The notes below the pieces were generated by a model, which worked only from the letters and a program-made list of their open reading frames with translations, did not search any database and had not been told where the DNA came from. A DNA stretch of 64,000 nucleotides from Setoptus koraiensis. Lineage: Eukaryota > Arthropoda. Every line of letters begins with the position of its first letter. Within the stretch, counting starts at the first letter, position 1. Shown in pieces: positions 12,626 to 24,838 of the stretch. The translations under genes and the position numbers were made by a program. Where the stretch lies: contig CM106585.1 in the NCBI GenBank assembly GCA_048013815.1, forward strand, positions 10,230,001 through 10,294,000, written 5' to 3'.

Positions 12626-13674
12626 CTCAAAATGAGCAAGAAATTGAATATTTATTGCAGCTTATTGAGGATGTAATTTCTCGGTTCGCGATGATCCACC
12701 AGCTTCGTGAAATTTGTGAGTTCCTTAGGTATCAGATTAGATAGATTTTTGATTTTAGACTTGACGTACATGTCTATTGCAAGTGTCAGAAAATCTCGAT
12801 TCTTTCATATTTTTCAAATCCATACTTGATAAAATTAATGACGGAACAAGCAAAAGACTGCGATTACTAATCATGCAGCATTAAAAGAAAATAAATTGGA
12901 ATCTATCGCGGAAGTCTTAATATTTAATCCTTTCTTTACTCTAAATTAAAACTCCATCAAAATCAGCATTGATAAAAATTTCGTGATCGATTGAGCATCT
13001 CAATCAATAAGAAAATGTCTCGAAATACCCTAGTGAATTCCATTGAAGTCAGAAATATTCGTCATAAGTCATGCATATCTAACGAAAAAATCCTTACTAG
13101 CAACAAAAGAATATGTTGATTGCCCATTGACGTGCCGTTATTATATAGGGCCACCAACCTCTGTGTTCAATTCAATGGCGCAGTTATCGCATTTATTTAG
13201 GCAATCATCATCACTGTCTGGATCGATGTAGCCAACTAGGATGGCCATTATTATCACAACGACTAAGATTCCGTGACAAAAATTGTCTGAAGCTCATTGA
13301 ATATTTCAATCTGTCATCCCTATTCCGCCATCGTCTTACTTTTATATATTTGATTGAATAAACACACAGAAGAAAAATATAAAACAAAAATTTGTGAATT
13401 ATTGAAATCATGTACACAACTTTCTCGGCATCCGATCTTCCTCATTTCATTCATAATCAGTGGCTGAAGTGTCAATCGATGTCCTATTCAGTGTGTCGTT
13501 CCTATTGTTTATATTGACTACTGTTTTTCCTTCAGAGTGCTGATGGTTCTTACATAAAGTTCATTTGGCTTTTCTGGGGTTTCTTGGGCAAACTGTCTTT
13601 ATTGGTGCCACCTACACCTGTGACCCTTTAGCACCAAAACATCGATAATCCATTGTCCTTTCTCCAAGTTTTGA
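12626..13674. other. Spacer between GR4 and GR5
   Basis: About 1.05 kb with no recognisable gene, RNA or transposon. Open frames at 13043-13231 and 13211-13417 are short and featureless. Confidence 0.5.
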
Positions 13675-15709
13675 TTATTTCAATTCTAGTGAATTGGAAA
13701 ATTGAACGAATGTATACGCTGCTGTCGTTATCCATACAATAAGCTAGAAAATACATATATATATTTTGTAATATATTTGATATGTGCATGATATTAGAAT
13801 AGCAAATTTCAAATATGGTTGTCATGCATAGAAATAATGTAGATATATATCACAGTTAAATCTTGAAAAAAACAATTTTATCTAGAGTGAACCATCTTTT
13901 AACTACCATACTCACTTTCAGTAGATTTTCATTTACCACCGACACAGTTCGAAACAGAACAAACGATGTTTCTGAACCTCTCTGGAGATGCCTGGATGCC
14001 TCCAACAGCCGATAACGAATTTTGGGGTCCAATATATCTTCTGCTAATAGCAACAAAATACATCGATCAACGGTTCTGAACTTTTGTGCGATTGGGTGAC
14101 ATGGAGTTATCATTTTAGGGGGAGAAGATTGCAAAGCTTTTTTTCAATAGGTCGACATAGATCGGTCATTGTTTAGCTGTGAGAAAAAGTCATCAGGATA
14201 GTCGCTCACCTTTTGAGATATACGGGCTAGAAAGGACACTTGATTGATGATATTGATCAGAAAGAAATTTCCCATTAATCCCATTAAAATCAGAGGCCAC
14301 TCTGATTTTTGTTTCATTGAAACTAGCCACACGCTGGACATCCAACTATATGTGGCCAATGATATCAGAACATCTATATCTGTCCTATCGGTAAACACCT
14401 GCCTCAATAGTTTGAATTCATGTAATAATTGATGCAGGAGCACAATCGAATGCTCACATTGTGTTTCAAAAGATCTTTGCAGCATAACTTGCGATGAGTT
14501 TTTTCGTCCGTTATTAACGTTACATGGTGGAGGAAAAGTGTTGCTTATCGGTGAAGTTAGCTCATTTCTATTGACTGTTTCTCCTTGATGCCAAATAAGC
14601 TGAGTCTGTTCGTGATGATTTGATCTACTCCTCGAGCTCTGTCTAACTGAACGCATTTGGTTAATGAGATGATTCAATTGAGTAGTGTAGATGTATATTC
14701 TGTTTGATATAATTACCGACGCAAGGACAAGTATGAATGAATCGGTCACAGTGGAAATATCCATGATTACCATCAGAAATATGTTGATATGCTCGAGAAA
14801 GTGCATGTCGCCATCAGATTGATAGAAATCCCCCAAATACGCTAGTGCCGCCGTAACAAAAAAACCTTCAAATAGTATCAGAAAGAGGCCAAATATGGTG
14901 GCTCTAACTAGATTCCTAAATATTTTTGGTGTGCAAAGCGAACCCCCGGGATGTTGTGCCTGTAATAAATCAAACTCTATTAAGTCTTGATAAGTCATTT
15001 CTCTTATAATAGGATTTTCTATCATTGCAGATTCAGACACAGGTCGATTTAAGCAATATTGAACGTAATCTTTAAACGATAATTTAAAATCAAAGACGCT
15101 CTTGATAAGCACGACTATCTCACAGATGTTTTCCGATGGATCGTCCATGAGAGATTTGATTAGGCTAGGTCTGGAAATCGTCGACCTCTGATGTCTCACC
15201 AGACAATACAATCTTTGAACGAGGCCGTTGAATGCGACGGAGAATGCCAATATATTAAGCCTCCTTCGAAAGTCTTGCCTAGGATGAAAATGATCCCATG
15301 TAAATATTTTTTCTATTGCCGACCAATAAAGATTCTCGGTACGAGATTCCGTATCATTGGTGCGACTGCTTGATGATTGGTCTAAATATTTCGCTAAATT
15401 GAATCCATTGTAGCCACTTCGACATACCCAAGTTAGCAAGATGAGGATCTGTAGACAGTATAGAAATAACTTTAATTTATTTTCCTTGTAAATGCCAGTG
15501 ATTACTCGTTGTCGGGGACCATTCTTTTGTTCATAATATTGAGGAACCATAGAGAAGTTAGAATGTTCAATCAGCAAGTAACCGATAAAGAACACGCTGA
15601 ATCTTATAGTATTACTCTGGTCTGTGCCCTCTCGTCTATTGTTTTTGGACAATTCAGTTATCCGAACGCCTTGAAATTTCGATCCTAATGGTATAGTGTC
15701 ACCCGCCAT
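13675..15709 (-). CDS. Gustatory-receptor-like 7TM protein, GR5
   Basis: Exons are 15709-14210 (500 codons), 14080-13916 (55), 13743-13675 (22 plus TAA), total 577 aa. The frame is open up to 15742 but begins there with TTG, so the ATG at 15709 (MAGDTIPLG) is chosen. Exon 2 is FRTVDRCILLLL through NENLLK before GTGAGT. Exon 3 is LIVWITTAAYTFVQFSNSLELK. The YGTGQRV site of relatives is changed to NGPRQRV. LKEM is replaced by IIREMTYQDLIEFDL. FTDRTDIDVLISLATYSW is kept. The loop before TM6 is shorter and rich in Ser, Asn and His. Function inferred from the family: chemosensory channel subunit. Confidence 0.85.
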
Positions 15710-15778
15710 ATCAATTGATTCGGCGATAATCGGCTGCAACAATGAAATGATACTATATGAAGGGTCACCAGGGAAATG

Positions 15779-16045
15779 TTAATTGAAAATGTATGCCTTC
15801 AACGACTCTCTATAAAGAATATTCAAGATATTCACAGTATATCCACTTTTTGAGTGGGAATCATAATAGTCAAACGACCAAAATTGATGGTTGTGGACAG
15901 AGTGAAAGGAGTTCTCTATATATCTCAATGAATGTTTAATACTCAGTTCTTGGAATTGCCACCGCAGATTATTAAAATGGTATTCCTGTGATGATGCAGC
16001 TCTAACTCCTATCTGTGTATTTGTTTGACCATTATTAGCGGACAA
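15779..16045 (-). pseudogene. Probable GR N-terminal relic
   Basis: This open frame of 88 codons (no ATG at its start, TTG only) ends with FDYYDSHSKSGYTVNILNIL then YRESLKAYIF. The order YYD...Q/V...YRE...K.Y.F matches the region just before TM1 of the neighbouring receptors (e.g. YYDNKFGTGQRVFAVIYREN in GR4). Nothing of the remaining receptor follows before GR5. I read it as a truncated receptor copy between GR5 and GR6. The match is short, so chance is possible. Confidence 0.35.
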
Positions 16046-16885
16046 ATCTGATTAGTCCTCAATTATGATATCGCATCGATTTACTCATCCACAACTATAT
16101 GGAGACAAATTCAATGTCTTGATCTAGTGAATATCATAGAAAGATTTCTGGTGTCAATTTTAGTGGGTCCATCAGTACTAGTGAATAGAAAAATGGATGA
16201 CAAGATTTGGAGGACTCTTGTACAGAAACACTGAACTCGATTGAATAGTATGCAGTCAGACGCTATATGTTCAGTCGCAGATTGATCAATGGCATGCCAT
16301 ATAATGGTGAGAAGGCATACACTCAAAACTGAATTAAAGTTCGTCTGAGATATGAGCGCAAATTGATGTGAAAAGCTGCAGAATAAGGCTCGAGTCAGCA
16401 TCGATTATTAGCTAACGGCACGTAAGTAGCGTATTTTATAGAGAGGTTCATGGTCGGGAATGAAAGCTTGAACAGTCACGAACCTACATGAACTTTGCAA
16501 TCACCATCTCGATCATCAAACGGGTTGATTGTTCGCCCGATTTACATAAGCTTGATAAAATTGCATGTTTGGATACAGAAATCTGAGCTGATACTAAAAG
16601 ACGTCAAAATACCGTATACATTTTAATCTACAAGCGTGTGAATTTTCATTACATTACCGGTAATTAGTTTGGTATTCAGGGCGAGTCACTAGAGTTGCTC
16701 AAGTCGATAAGAAGATGCAATCCCACAAATGTAGCCCAAAGTGATTATCGAGTGGCTTGATTCATTCTATCTGATTGGTATTTTCGTCTGAAAAGAATGC
16801 ACCCTCTCCAACAAGTCACCGAAATAATTGGCTCAAATAAGAATTTTCCTAGTTCATTCAAGCTTGAAGCTTATATCGGCTGTTT
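16046..16885. other. Spacer between the GR relic and GR6
   Basis: About 840 bp in which I see no gene, repeat or RNA. Short minus-strand frames such as 16111-16401 have no receptor-like features. Confidence 0.45.
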
Positions 16886-18884
16886 TCAATTCATGTCTAA
16901 TGCGATGGAGAATTGTAAGAATGTATAGACTAACGTTGCTGTCCATGCAAAGAGCTGGGAATAACGTTGAAGAGTGATATGGATAGATTTTTGTGTTAGT
17001 AGGATGAGAAAGTGGTTCGATGGAAGTAGGAATCATCCGAAATAGATTTATTATGGTTACATAACGCAGTAGAGTATCAGAGTGCATCATAGGAACTCCT
17101 AAACTGTAATACTTACTTTAAGAAAATTTTCATTATTGACTGGTACAGTCCGAAACAAAAAAAATAATGTCTCGGATCCTGATTGCAGATGCGCGGATGT
17201 CTCCAGAATCAAGTATCGACTTTTCGCGTTCAGTAAATGCTGCTCCACCAGTACCGACAAAAGATTTCTATTAATATGTTTGAACTAATTTGAATTTGTA
17301 GCGGAAGAAAAGACTGGTCTTTGTTCTCAGATATATCAAGGAAAATACTAAAAGTCAACTATTTAGGTTGGGTTGCAGAGAATAGCTCACCTTTTCTGCT
17401 AATTTAGCTAGGAAGAATATCTGATTGATGATGAAGAGCAAAAAAAAAGTACCCACAACAATAAATACAATCTGAAGCCATCTAGAGTTATATGAATCGC
17501 AATCATGAGCAACTAGCCAAGTGCTTAGTACCCAAGCAAATGAGCACAATGATAAAAGAACATCGATGTCAGTTCTATCAGTGAATAATACCTTCACTAA
17601 TTTGAATTCTGACAATAGCTGATGCAAATGAAGAATCAATCGTTCACACCGTGCGTCCAACGATTGTTGTGGTATGGTTTGTGAGGGCTCGCGATGCATG
17701 TAAATTGAAATTCCATTGTGGAGAAAGTTTCTCAGAACTCCAATTCTCTGGCCCCGTCGATAGCTTATTGATAGTGATCGTCCAGAATAGTAGTTGTTGC
17801 TTCTATTATTTCCGTAATTGTTCCGCAAAGTGCGCAGGTGCTCAATAAACTCTATTAATTGAGAATTGAAAATTACTGATCTATCCGATACAATAGCCGA
17901 AAGTCCAACGAGAACGAAAGAATCAGCCAATGTGCAGGCATTCAGCCATATTACTAGCAACATGTCACACAACTTGAATGCATTTTGAAGATGGCTTCCG
18001 AAATTCAGTCGATTTATATACACCATTACAATCGCGTAACAAACCAATTGGAACATAACTAATGCTCCGCTGATAAAGGCACATTGGGTAAATATCCGGA
18101 ATAATTTTGCTGTGCACAACAATCCATTGTTTTCATGCATCGACATCAGGTCGAACTCTAATATATCTTCTTTTGTCATTTTCTTCAAAATTGGATGCTT
18201 TCTGATGAGATTTTCCGGCATCGGCGTATTGAGGAAACAGTAGCGCATGTATTCTTTGAATGATAATTTCAATGAAAATATGAAATTCATCAAGGACCTT
18301 ATCTCACCAATGTTAGAATTCGCATATACAAGATTTCCAATCATGTAGGGCCTCGAAACTAGGGAATTCTGGTGTCTTATTAGGCAGTGGAATCTTTGAA
18401 TGATTGAGCCAAGCGTAAATGTGAACACGAGTATGTTTATTCTCTCCCGATAATCAGTCATGGATTCGAATACATCGAATGTGAACACTTCCTTAGCAAA
18501 TGACCAAATTAATTTAGGAGGGCTGGATTCGGCGTTGTCCTCATAATTCGGATTGCTCGAATTTTTTCCGCTCAAATATTTGGCCAGATGAAAGCCATTG
18601 TACGCACTACGAGACAGCCAACTTAACAAATAAAGCATTTGCATGGAATACAGTGAAAATCTTATTTTACTGTGTCTATATACAGCAATGAATACTCGTT
18701 GTTCTGATCCGTATTTGGTGCCAGTCTCAAGAAAGTGAGGAATCAAATTCATGTTACATTGCTGAACAAACTTATAATACACATGAAATATACTGAACCT
18801 ATAGATTCGTCGATTTGCATTGTTTCGCAGATTGATTCGAACACTATTCGAGTTTAATCTTGATAGAAGATTGTTGAGCGCCAT
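16886..18884 (-). CDS. Gustatory-receptor-like 7TM protein, GR6
   Basis: Exons are 18884-17391 (498 codons), 17284-17117 (56), 16954-16886 (22 plus TGA), total 576 aa; introns are 106 and 162 bp, phase 0. Exon 2 reads FKHINRNLLSVLVEQHLL to VNNENFLK before GTAAGT. Exon 3 is the most divergent of the array: LFAWTATLVYTFLQFSIALDMN, with WTAT replacing WITT. Membrane segments include RFSLYSMQMLYLLSWLSRSAY, LLVIWLNACTLADSFVLVGL and FIVVGTFFLLFIINQIFFLAKL. LKKMTKEDILEFDLMSMHEN and FTDRTDIDVLLSLCSFAWVL are conserved. It is the 5'-most gene of the array in transcriptional order and opens divergently to the SMP/C2 gene. Confidence 0.85.
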
Positions 18885-20092
18885 ATCAAAATCAGTTTTA
18901 GCAATTTTAATCAGTTGGTGTAGATCTTATAAATTTATTATGGCTAAACAAAAGGTATTTTAATCAGTTTAATTCATATATACATTTATTCTTACACTAA
19001 GTATGGGCGAAAACAGTTGATGGCTTTGAAAATCGCTGTAAAATGATTCTCAGAAGTGATTATTCGAACGAATTCCCAGAAGCAAGGCTGTTTAGATATC
19101 TAGTCTTTATCGCAGGATGCTGAGAACAAACGAATGATGAGGGACCAAAGAATGTCAGGTTTGCGTGCGCGATTGATAGCAGTACGGGATATTTATTGTC
19201 TTCGTTTGCCTCTCTTTCTTTATTAGTACTTACCCTATTGGTGTAATATAACCATATATTGAGGAGTTACTCGTTAGCTGCTGTCATCAAAGAGATGCTG
19301 ATGCTATTACAGAGATGCCGTGCAGAGAATCATTTTATTAGAATGACACGATCCGCTCAAAAATTTATTATTCAAGTTTTGCTCACCAGCGTCTTTTCCT
19401 CGAATCATTAAATATTCCATCAGTTATTGGTGAAAATTCAAGCTATCACGACGCCTCTGGTGTTCATCACCAATCAGTCAAATTTTACTTTGACTACCAT
19501 TGAGAAATTCCCATTGATTGATATACTATTGATTTGAATAGATCACAGCAATCGATCTAGCGGCAAATCAAGCGAGTCAGAATAAAGATGAGACGAAAAT
19601 ATCGATCGCTAAATCGCTTGCGGAAGTCTCATCAGCAATCGGCTATCTGAGATTTCCAATCAATGCTAACATGTAAAATGTATTTCGTCAAATTTCCACT
19701 CTCGAACTTTTTTGCCGCGATGCGTCATTGGTTGTTCCCTAGTTCAGTACTAGAATTCAGTATCCTTTTAAAATCTGAGCTCTTCCTGATGATAATAACA
19801 TGCGAAGTCTCAAGTGAATCTCTTCAGATTATTCTAAAGAGCTAGTTCACTCTACTATTGTCGTCAGCACTCCAGGCCCTTGTTGCAGGAATGAAAAATT
19901 TTAGTCTACAGTCGATCTCGTGAATTTTCGCGCGCGCTATCATCAGAGATGCAATATTATTTTATATTTTGATTTCATTTCATTATGATCACAATTGATA
20001 GTTCTTTGGTTTTTATCGAATAAACAGCATCTATTTTAGAGCGATACTCTAGATTCCGTATTTCTAACAACATTTAATTATTGACAAGCCAT
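18885..20092. other. Divergent intergenic region between GR6 and the SMP/C2 gene
   Basis: About 1.2 kb separates two divergently transcribed genes and should hold both promoters. No clear TATA box, RNA gene or repeat is visible. The open frame at 19663-19845 is short and unsupported. Confidence 0.5.
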
Positions 20093-23000
20093 ATGATGAG
20101 TTCGAGACCAAATCAAGAGTATAATTTCGATAGTATCCACAAGGATAACACCAAAGCAACAATAATGGACCCGAACATTATCGAGAGGTATAAGGTGCCA
20201 AGAAAGAAGATAATTTTTGTGTACATGACCTCAAAAGCTTTGTGGTTTAGCACAATCACCTGTGTGTTGTTGTGTCATCATTTCATTTCAACTTACAATA
20301 TATTTATTTACACCTTGTTCATTATTACCATTTTGTTGCCCATTCAATATCATTTGGCTGGCTATGAATCATTTAGAAACACGCATAATGTACTGCATCA
20401 TTTGAGGCATTCTCGCAAGAAACGAGATGAATTCCTACAAATAATTACTGACACTACTACATTTGATCTACCACAGTATGGCAGTAGTTCAAACTATCAA
20501 TCTAATTATGGGACAGGTCTGGGGCAAAATAAAATCGCTAACACTGATGCAAAAATTATTACAGACGTTGATCATGATACACTAATGAGATTATCATCGC
20601 CAGTGAAGAGAATAATCACATTTAAGCCCACGGACAGATTGTATCGTTGTGAATACGATCAAGTGGGAGTCAGCCATGTATGGCTAAACAAAATTATACA
20701 ATGTTGTTGGCCCTATCTTGCTGAATATTTGCAAGGTGAGATAGAGAAACTGTCCATCGATAATCCCAAGGGCATCAAATTGGACAATGGCAGTCAGAGA
20801 ATCAAATTCGAACAATTCCAATTGGGCCATACAGCGCCAGTGATAAAAAAGATTACACTAAACAAAGAAGGATTACGCAACGATGAGCTAGTGTTTGATA
20901 TACAACTATTATATAGTGGCAATTTCCTCATGTCCATCCTATATAAATATCTGTACTTTTTTTCATCTCGCGCTGGCATCAAAGATGTCTTCTTGCGCTT
21001 CAATATGCGAGTACAGTTGAGACCAATTGTTGATTCATCCCCGTTTATAGGTGGCCTTAATTTTACTTTGCTCGATTTACCCACCATTAATTACACTGGT
21101 TTAAATCTGGGCGAGGTGGCTGAGTTGAAATTCGTTCGAATATTGATGATGAATCTAATTGGTGCCTACCTATTACAGCCAGAATCAATCAGCATACCGT
21201 GGGGTAAGCCAGCCAATCTATTAACGCAAGAGTTGATGCACGAAGCCAAGTCGGAGTGTGTGAAAAGTATGAAAAAGCAGATAATGTTGTCCAGAACGGG
21301 ATCCAAAGTTGAGGATACTCGAAAATGGTCTGGTAAGCAATCTAGAAGAGTTCAGAAGCCACCTTCGAAGCGCAACAAGAGAGCTACAAGATATACCGAT
21401 TTGAGCTTTTTGGCGCCTTCAGAATTGGCCGGAACCCTCGGAACTAGACTGCAGGGCAACAATAAAAATGTAGACAAAGAGTCAAGGAAATTGAAAAATA
21501 TAATGAGCAAACTCACCGAACAACAAAAAGGCGACCTCATGAAAACAAGTACCCGGGCTATACGCGACAACGACAGCCTTTTCATCAATGATTGGGAACG
21601 TGACGTCCGTTGCCCGATACCTGCTGGAATTTGTTTAATACATTTGATTGAGGCAGTAAATTTGCCAATGGTCTCTAGCACTGTCATGAAGATGTTTCAA
21701 TCGACAAAACCCAACTCGTTTTGTAGTGTACTCATTGGTAAGCACTTATTCAACACTCCTATAGCACACGGAACTGTCAATCCGTTTTGGGGATACTCGT
21801 TTGCGGCACCTGTTCATGATATATATGATAAAATAAAATTATCCACTTTCGATAGGAGGAAATTCCTTGCCGATAGGCCAATTGGAACTGTCGAATTCAG
21901 CATTGCTTCAATGCTAAACTCATCAGCATCCAATCAAAAATCAGGACAACAATCGGCAACAAACACATTCAAAAAATTGAAAAACGGAGGTGACTGTTGG
22001 TTGCGCCTGACAAATGCTGATGCCAGCATAGATAACCAATATGTCATAAGTGATTGGCAGACAACTAATCAGTTAGATAAATGTACAAGCAAGAGTATTA
22101 AACTGGCTTCATCAATGAATGCGAGCTATATTCACATCAGGTTGGCTTTTGCCCAGCTGGATACCAAATGGAAATTATACAATCTCGATAATATGGAGGC
22201 CCTCGAAATCTGTCCTCCCATCGATATTAGCTATAGTCCCAGATTGTTGATCAGTGAAGTTTCTGGACATGGTGCCGGGAATGGTCAAATTGGTGCAGCT
22301 AGTGCAACAATCAGAAAAGTTGATCCGTATGATCGACTGATCAAAGGCCATAAGAGTAAGCGCCATGCAAATAATCAAAGTTGTGCCATTGCGTTGAGTA
22401 GAAAACATCCCTTTCCATCGGCTATAGTTACACTTTATTTAGATTGTGTTGATAGATTCAATGATGATTTGAAACATAGTAAACACTATAAATCTTACAT
22501 GCCGCACTTGGAGGTGAGTCTCAATAGTCAGAAATACACCGATATCGATTGCAATAAGTATGACCCAAACTTTAAGAATTGGCCTATCGGAAGACAACTC
22601 AATCTACTATCAAATGATGTCAACAAAGATGTCATCAATATTAAATTTAGAGGTTCAGTTTATTTTAATTCAAAATCTACAATGAAATACAATCAACGCT
22701 TGAGAGATCGTCAATTTCGTATGGCGAATATAGCACCTATAATCAATCTACAAATAGATCAACAAACAGCAGTAAGCAGCGGAGGAACCAGCGAGCTGGC
22801 CACTATTATGAGCAACACATCTTCACTTGCCAGTAGCGCCACCGATTCAGATAGCCAATATTCCAAATTGTCACATTTTACCGAACCAACAAGAAAGAAC
22901 AAGCAGCAACCAACTGACCACAAGAAGAAAACAGTAATTCCTACCATCTCAGTGAATGAACACAAGATCGAACGGGCTGCAAAGTATTCGAAACCTAAAT

Positions 23001-23770
23001 ATGATAGCTCATCCCTGAATTCTTCATCATTGGGAACAACAACATCGGCCAGTGCTACGCAAAATTCCAGCGATGACGACAGTCAAATCTTAGACGAGAA
23101 AGGTCATAAAGGTGGCCGCCGAAATGGTAAACGATTCTTGACTAGGATTGCCCAAAAATATCTAGAACATAGGGGCCTCGATCCAGACACAAACCTCCAA
23201 CTGAGCCCAAATAAAATTGCTGGTGATCTTAAAGCCGAGCTCAAATTAGAGCTAAAATCACTTTTTGATTATTCATTGCCGGATTTGGTGGTGCACCGTC
23301 GATTCGATCTCACTGTTACATCCATGCACAAAATTCTGCTCACTCCCGCCTCAAATCACAATAACAACACTCAATACAACCGGACCAAAGACCATTCATT
23401 TGATCAAAATTTACCGAGCTTAGAGCCGTTCAAACCGCCACGTTTACAGTTGTTCGCAGCATTACGTTTTGTCAGGCCAGAGCGAAAAACTCTGCAAAAC
23501 TTAGCCAAACCATTGTCGGTACTTAATTTGAACCATAAAGTTTTGTCTGATGCAAACAAAAAGAAGGATCAGACTGAGCAAGATCGTAAAGCCGAGAAGA
23601 GGAGCACTGACACTATTATCGGCGTTGATAATGATGCAATGAGATCAACCATGAATCCAATAAATGCCATAATTAAAAGGGAAGATGAACATGTTCAGTT
23701 GAAGATGATGAAAAAAATTATCGCTGACGAGATTGCAGCAAAGCATCTGCCCATGTTGGATATTAGTTGA
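20093..23770 (+). CDS. Extended-synaptotagmin-like SMP and C2 domain protein
   Basis: A single-exon gene of 1225 codons. The frame opens at 20081 with TTG; the ATG at 20093 is the first Met. Two hydrophobic segments at about residues 42-64 and 68-86 form a hairpin like the ER anchor of extended synaptotagmins. An SMP lipid-transfer domain follows at about 190-367, with SHVWLNKIIQCCWPYLAEYL at its start and DLPTINYTGLNLGEVAELKF then ESISIPW at its end. A C2 domain lies at about 512-607 (GICLIHLIEAVNLPM to RPIGTVEFSI), and a weaker C2-like segment at about 776-856. The Ca-binding aspartates of typical C2 loops are mostly replaced (KPNSFC where DPY is usual, FDRRKF where FDxD is usual). The C-terminal third is Ser/Lys-rich. 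Inferred role: ER-plasma membrane contact-site lipid transfer, probably Ca-independent. TMEM24/C2CD2-like is an alternative. Confidence 0.75.
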   Translation: MMSSRPNQEYNFDSIHKDNTKATIMDPNIIERYKVPRKKIIFVYMTSKALWFSTITCVLLCHHFISTYNIFIYTLFIITILLPIQYHLAGYESFRNTHNVLHHLRHSRKKRDEFLQIITDTTTFDLPQYGSSSNYQSNYGTGLGQNKIANTDAKIITDVDHDTLMRLSSPVKRIITFKPTDRLYRCEYDQVGVSHVWLNKIIQCCWPYLAEYLQGEIEKLSIDNPKGIKLDNGSQRIKFEQFQLGHTAPVIKKITLNKEGLRNDELVFDIQLLYSGNFLMSILYKYLYFFSSRAGIKDVFLRFNMRVQLRPIVDSSPFIGGLNFTLLDLPTINYTGLNLGEVAELKFVRILMMNLIGAYLLQPESISIPWGKPANLLTQELMHEAKSECVKSMKKQIMLSRTGSKVEDTRKWSGKQSRRVQKPPSKRNKRATRYTDLSFLAPSELAGTLGTRLQGNNKNVDKESRKLKNIMSKLTEQQKGDLMKTSTRAIRDNDSLFINDWERDVRCPIPAGICLIHLIEAVNLPMVSSTVMKMFQSTKPNSFCSVLIGKHLFNTPIAHGTVNPFWGYSFAAPVHDIYDKIKLSTFDRRKFLADRPIGTVEFSIASMLNSSASNQKSGQQSATNTFKKLKNGGDCWLRLTNADASIDNQYVISDWQTTNQLDKCTSKSIKLASSMNASYIHIRLAFAQLDTKWKLYNLDNMEALEICPPIDISYSPRLLISEVSGHGAGNGQIGAASATIRKVDPYDRLIKGHKSKRHANNQSCAIALSRKHPFPSAIVTLYLDCVDRFNDDLKHSKHYKSYMPHLEVSLNSQKYTDIDCNKYDPNFKNWPIGRQLNLLSNDVNKDVINIKFRGSVYFNSKSTMKYNQRLRDRQFRMANIAPIINLQIDQQTAVSSGGTSELATIMSNTSSLASSATDSDSQYSKLSHFTEPTRKNKQQPTDHKKKTVIPTISVNEHKIERAAKYSKPKYDSSSLNSSSLGTTTSASATQNSSDDDSQILDEKGHKGGRRNGKRFLTRIAQKYLEHRGLDPDTNLQLSPNKIAGDLKAELKLELKSLFDYSLPDLVVHRRFDLTVTSMHKILLTPASNHNNNTQYNRTKDHSFDQNLPSLEPFKPPRLQLFAALRFVRPERKTLQNLAKPLSVLNLNHKVLSDANKKKDQTEQDRKAEKRSTDTIIGVDNDAMRSTMNPINAIIKREDEHVQLKMMKKIIADEIAAKHLPMLDIS

Positions 23771-24200
23771 TACAAGTGAGTTTTAGGAATAACAATTACT
23801 ATTTAGCATTTACTCAATAAATAAAATTGCGCTAGCAAAATATTCGCAAGTCACGCGCAGCCAAAAGATGAAATCCGACACATGTGACATGTATTCCTCA
23901 TCTGCTACCTATCTATTTTCGCGAGATCTCATTTATCTGTCTAGGCTAGCGTGCTTGCAAACTCTTTTTCCTGAAGCAATTTATCTGATATCATCATACA
24001 ATAAAATCAGCAATAAATCTTTATTTGTGTGTGGGATGGAACCTCACTTCTGAATTGTATAATAATTCCTGCATCGTTGTTATATCTGGAGATAAGCATT
24101 CATTCGACAAGTCGATAATTTTGATAAATTGCCAATAAATCAACCAATTAACAGGCGGTAGACTCGAAAATATACAAGACAAAACTAGAAATCACTGCAT
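23771..24200. other. 3' region of the SMP/C2 gene and promoter of the four-TM gene
   Basis: An AATAAATAAAA run near 23815-23826 is a plausible polyadenylation signal for the upstream gene. Nothing else is recognisable in this 430-bp stretch. Confidence 0.5.
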
Positions 24201-24838
24201 ATGGTGACAGAGCGGCAAATTGCGGCCTTGGTGGCCGCCATCTGTCTAGTGGCATCCGCTATTATGGCTCCACAGTTGGATTGTAATGATGGTACATATG
24301 AGAGTCTCTGGATTCTATTGATAATTTGTTCCGTACTTGCGACAATAATAGCACTAAGCTATTTCATTGACATGTCAGCCGTCCTATCGGGAACTGTATT
24401 AACCATCGTGAGTGCCCATTCTGATCGATCGATTCTTCTATTTAATTTCATGCAACACCCAGATGAACCTGCATTCTGTCATAAAATCTATATCAATTGT
24501 CTCTCATCCATTTTCTTTTTTACATGGTCAGGTCAACACTTTGTATATTTTGTTTGCCGGAGCTCTTCTATGGACTATTTTATATGTAGATTTTAACAGT
24601 GTATGCGGACAGGAAAAAATATTTTTCGATGCTGCTTTCAAATACGTTATTCTATATGTTCTTGGTGAGTAGAAAATGACAGTTCGTAGTGCAGTTGACA
24701 GCAGCATAGCAACCAATCGAGGTATTTCTTCTCATTCTTTCTTTTTACTAACGACTGCACTTTATATATTCCAAAAAATACAACTTTGCAGAAATTCTGG
24801 GAGGGCTCGCTATGGTCAGGGTGCATTCGATGCTCTAG
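24201..24838 (+). CDS. Small four-transmembrane protein, unknown family
   Basis: Three exons: 24201-24407 (69 codons, phase-0 donor GTGAGT), 24532-24664 (donor GTGAGT, phase 1) and 24792-24838 (acceptor TTTGCAG, stop TAG), giving 128 aa. Hydrophobic segments lie at about residues 7-23, 36-57, 59-84 and 108-124, with a short loop containing DFNSVCGQEK between the last two. The size and topology resemble MARVEL-type or other small tetraspan proteins, but I recognise no signature. Introns of 124 and 127 bp match the window's usual size. Exons 2 and 3 were placed by splice consensus and continued hydrophobicity, so they are predictions. Located between the SMP/C2 gene and the secreted pair, same strand as both. 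Confidence 0.6.
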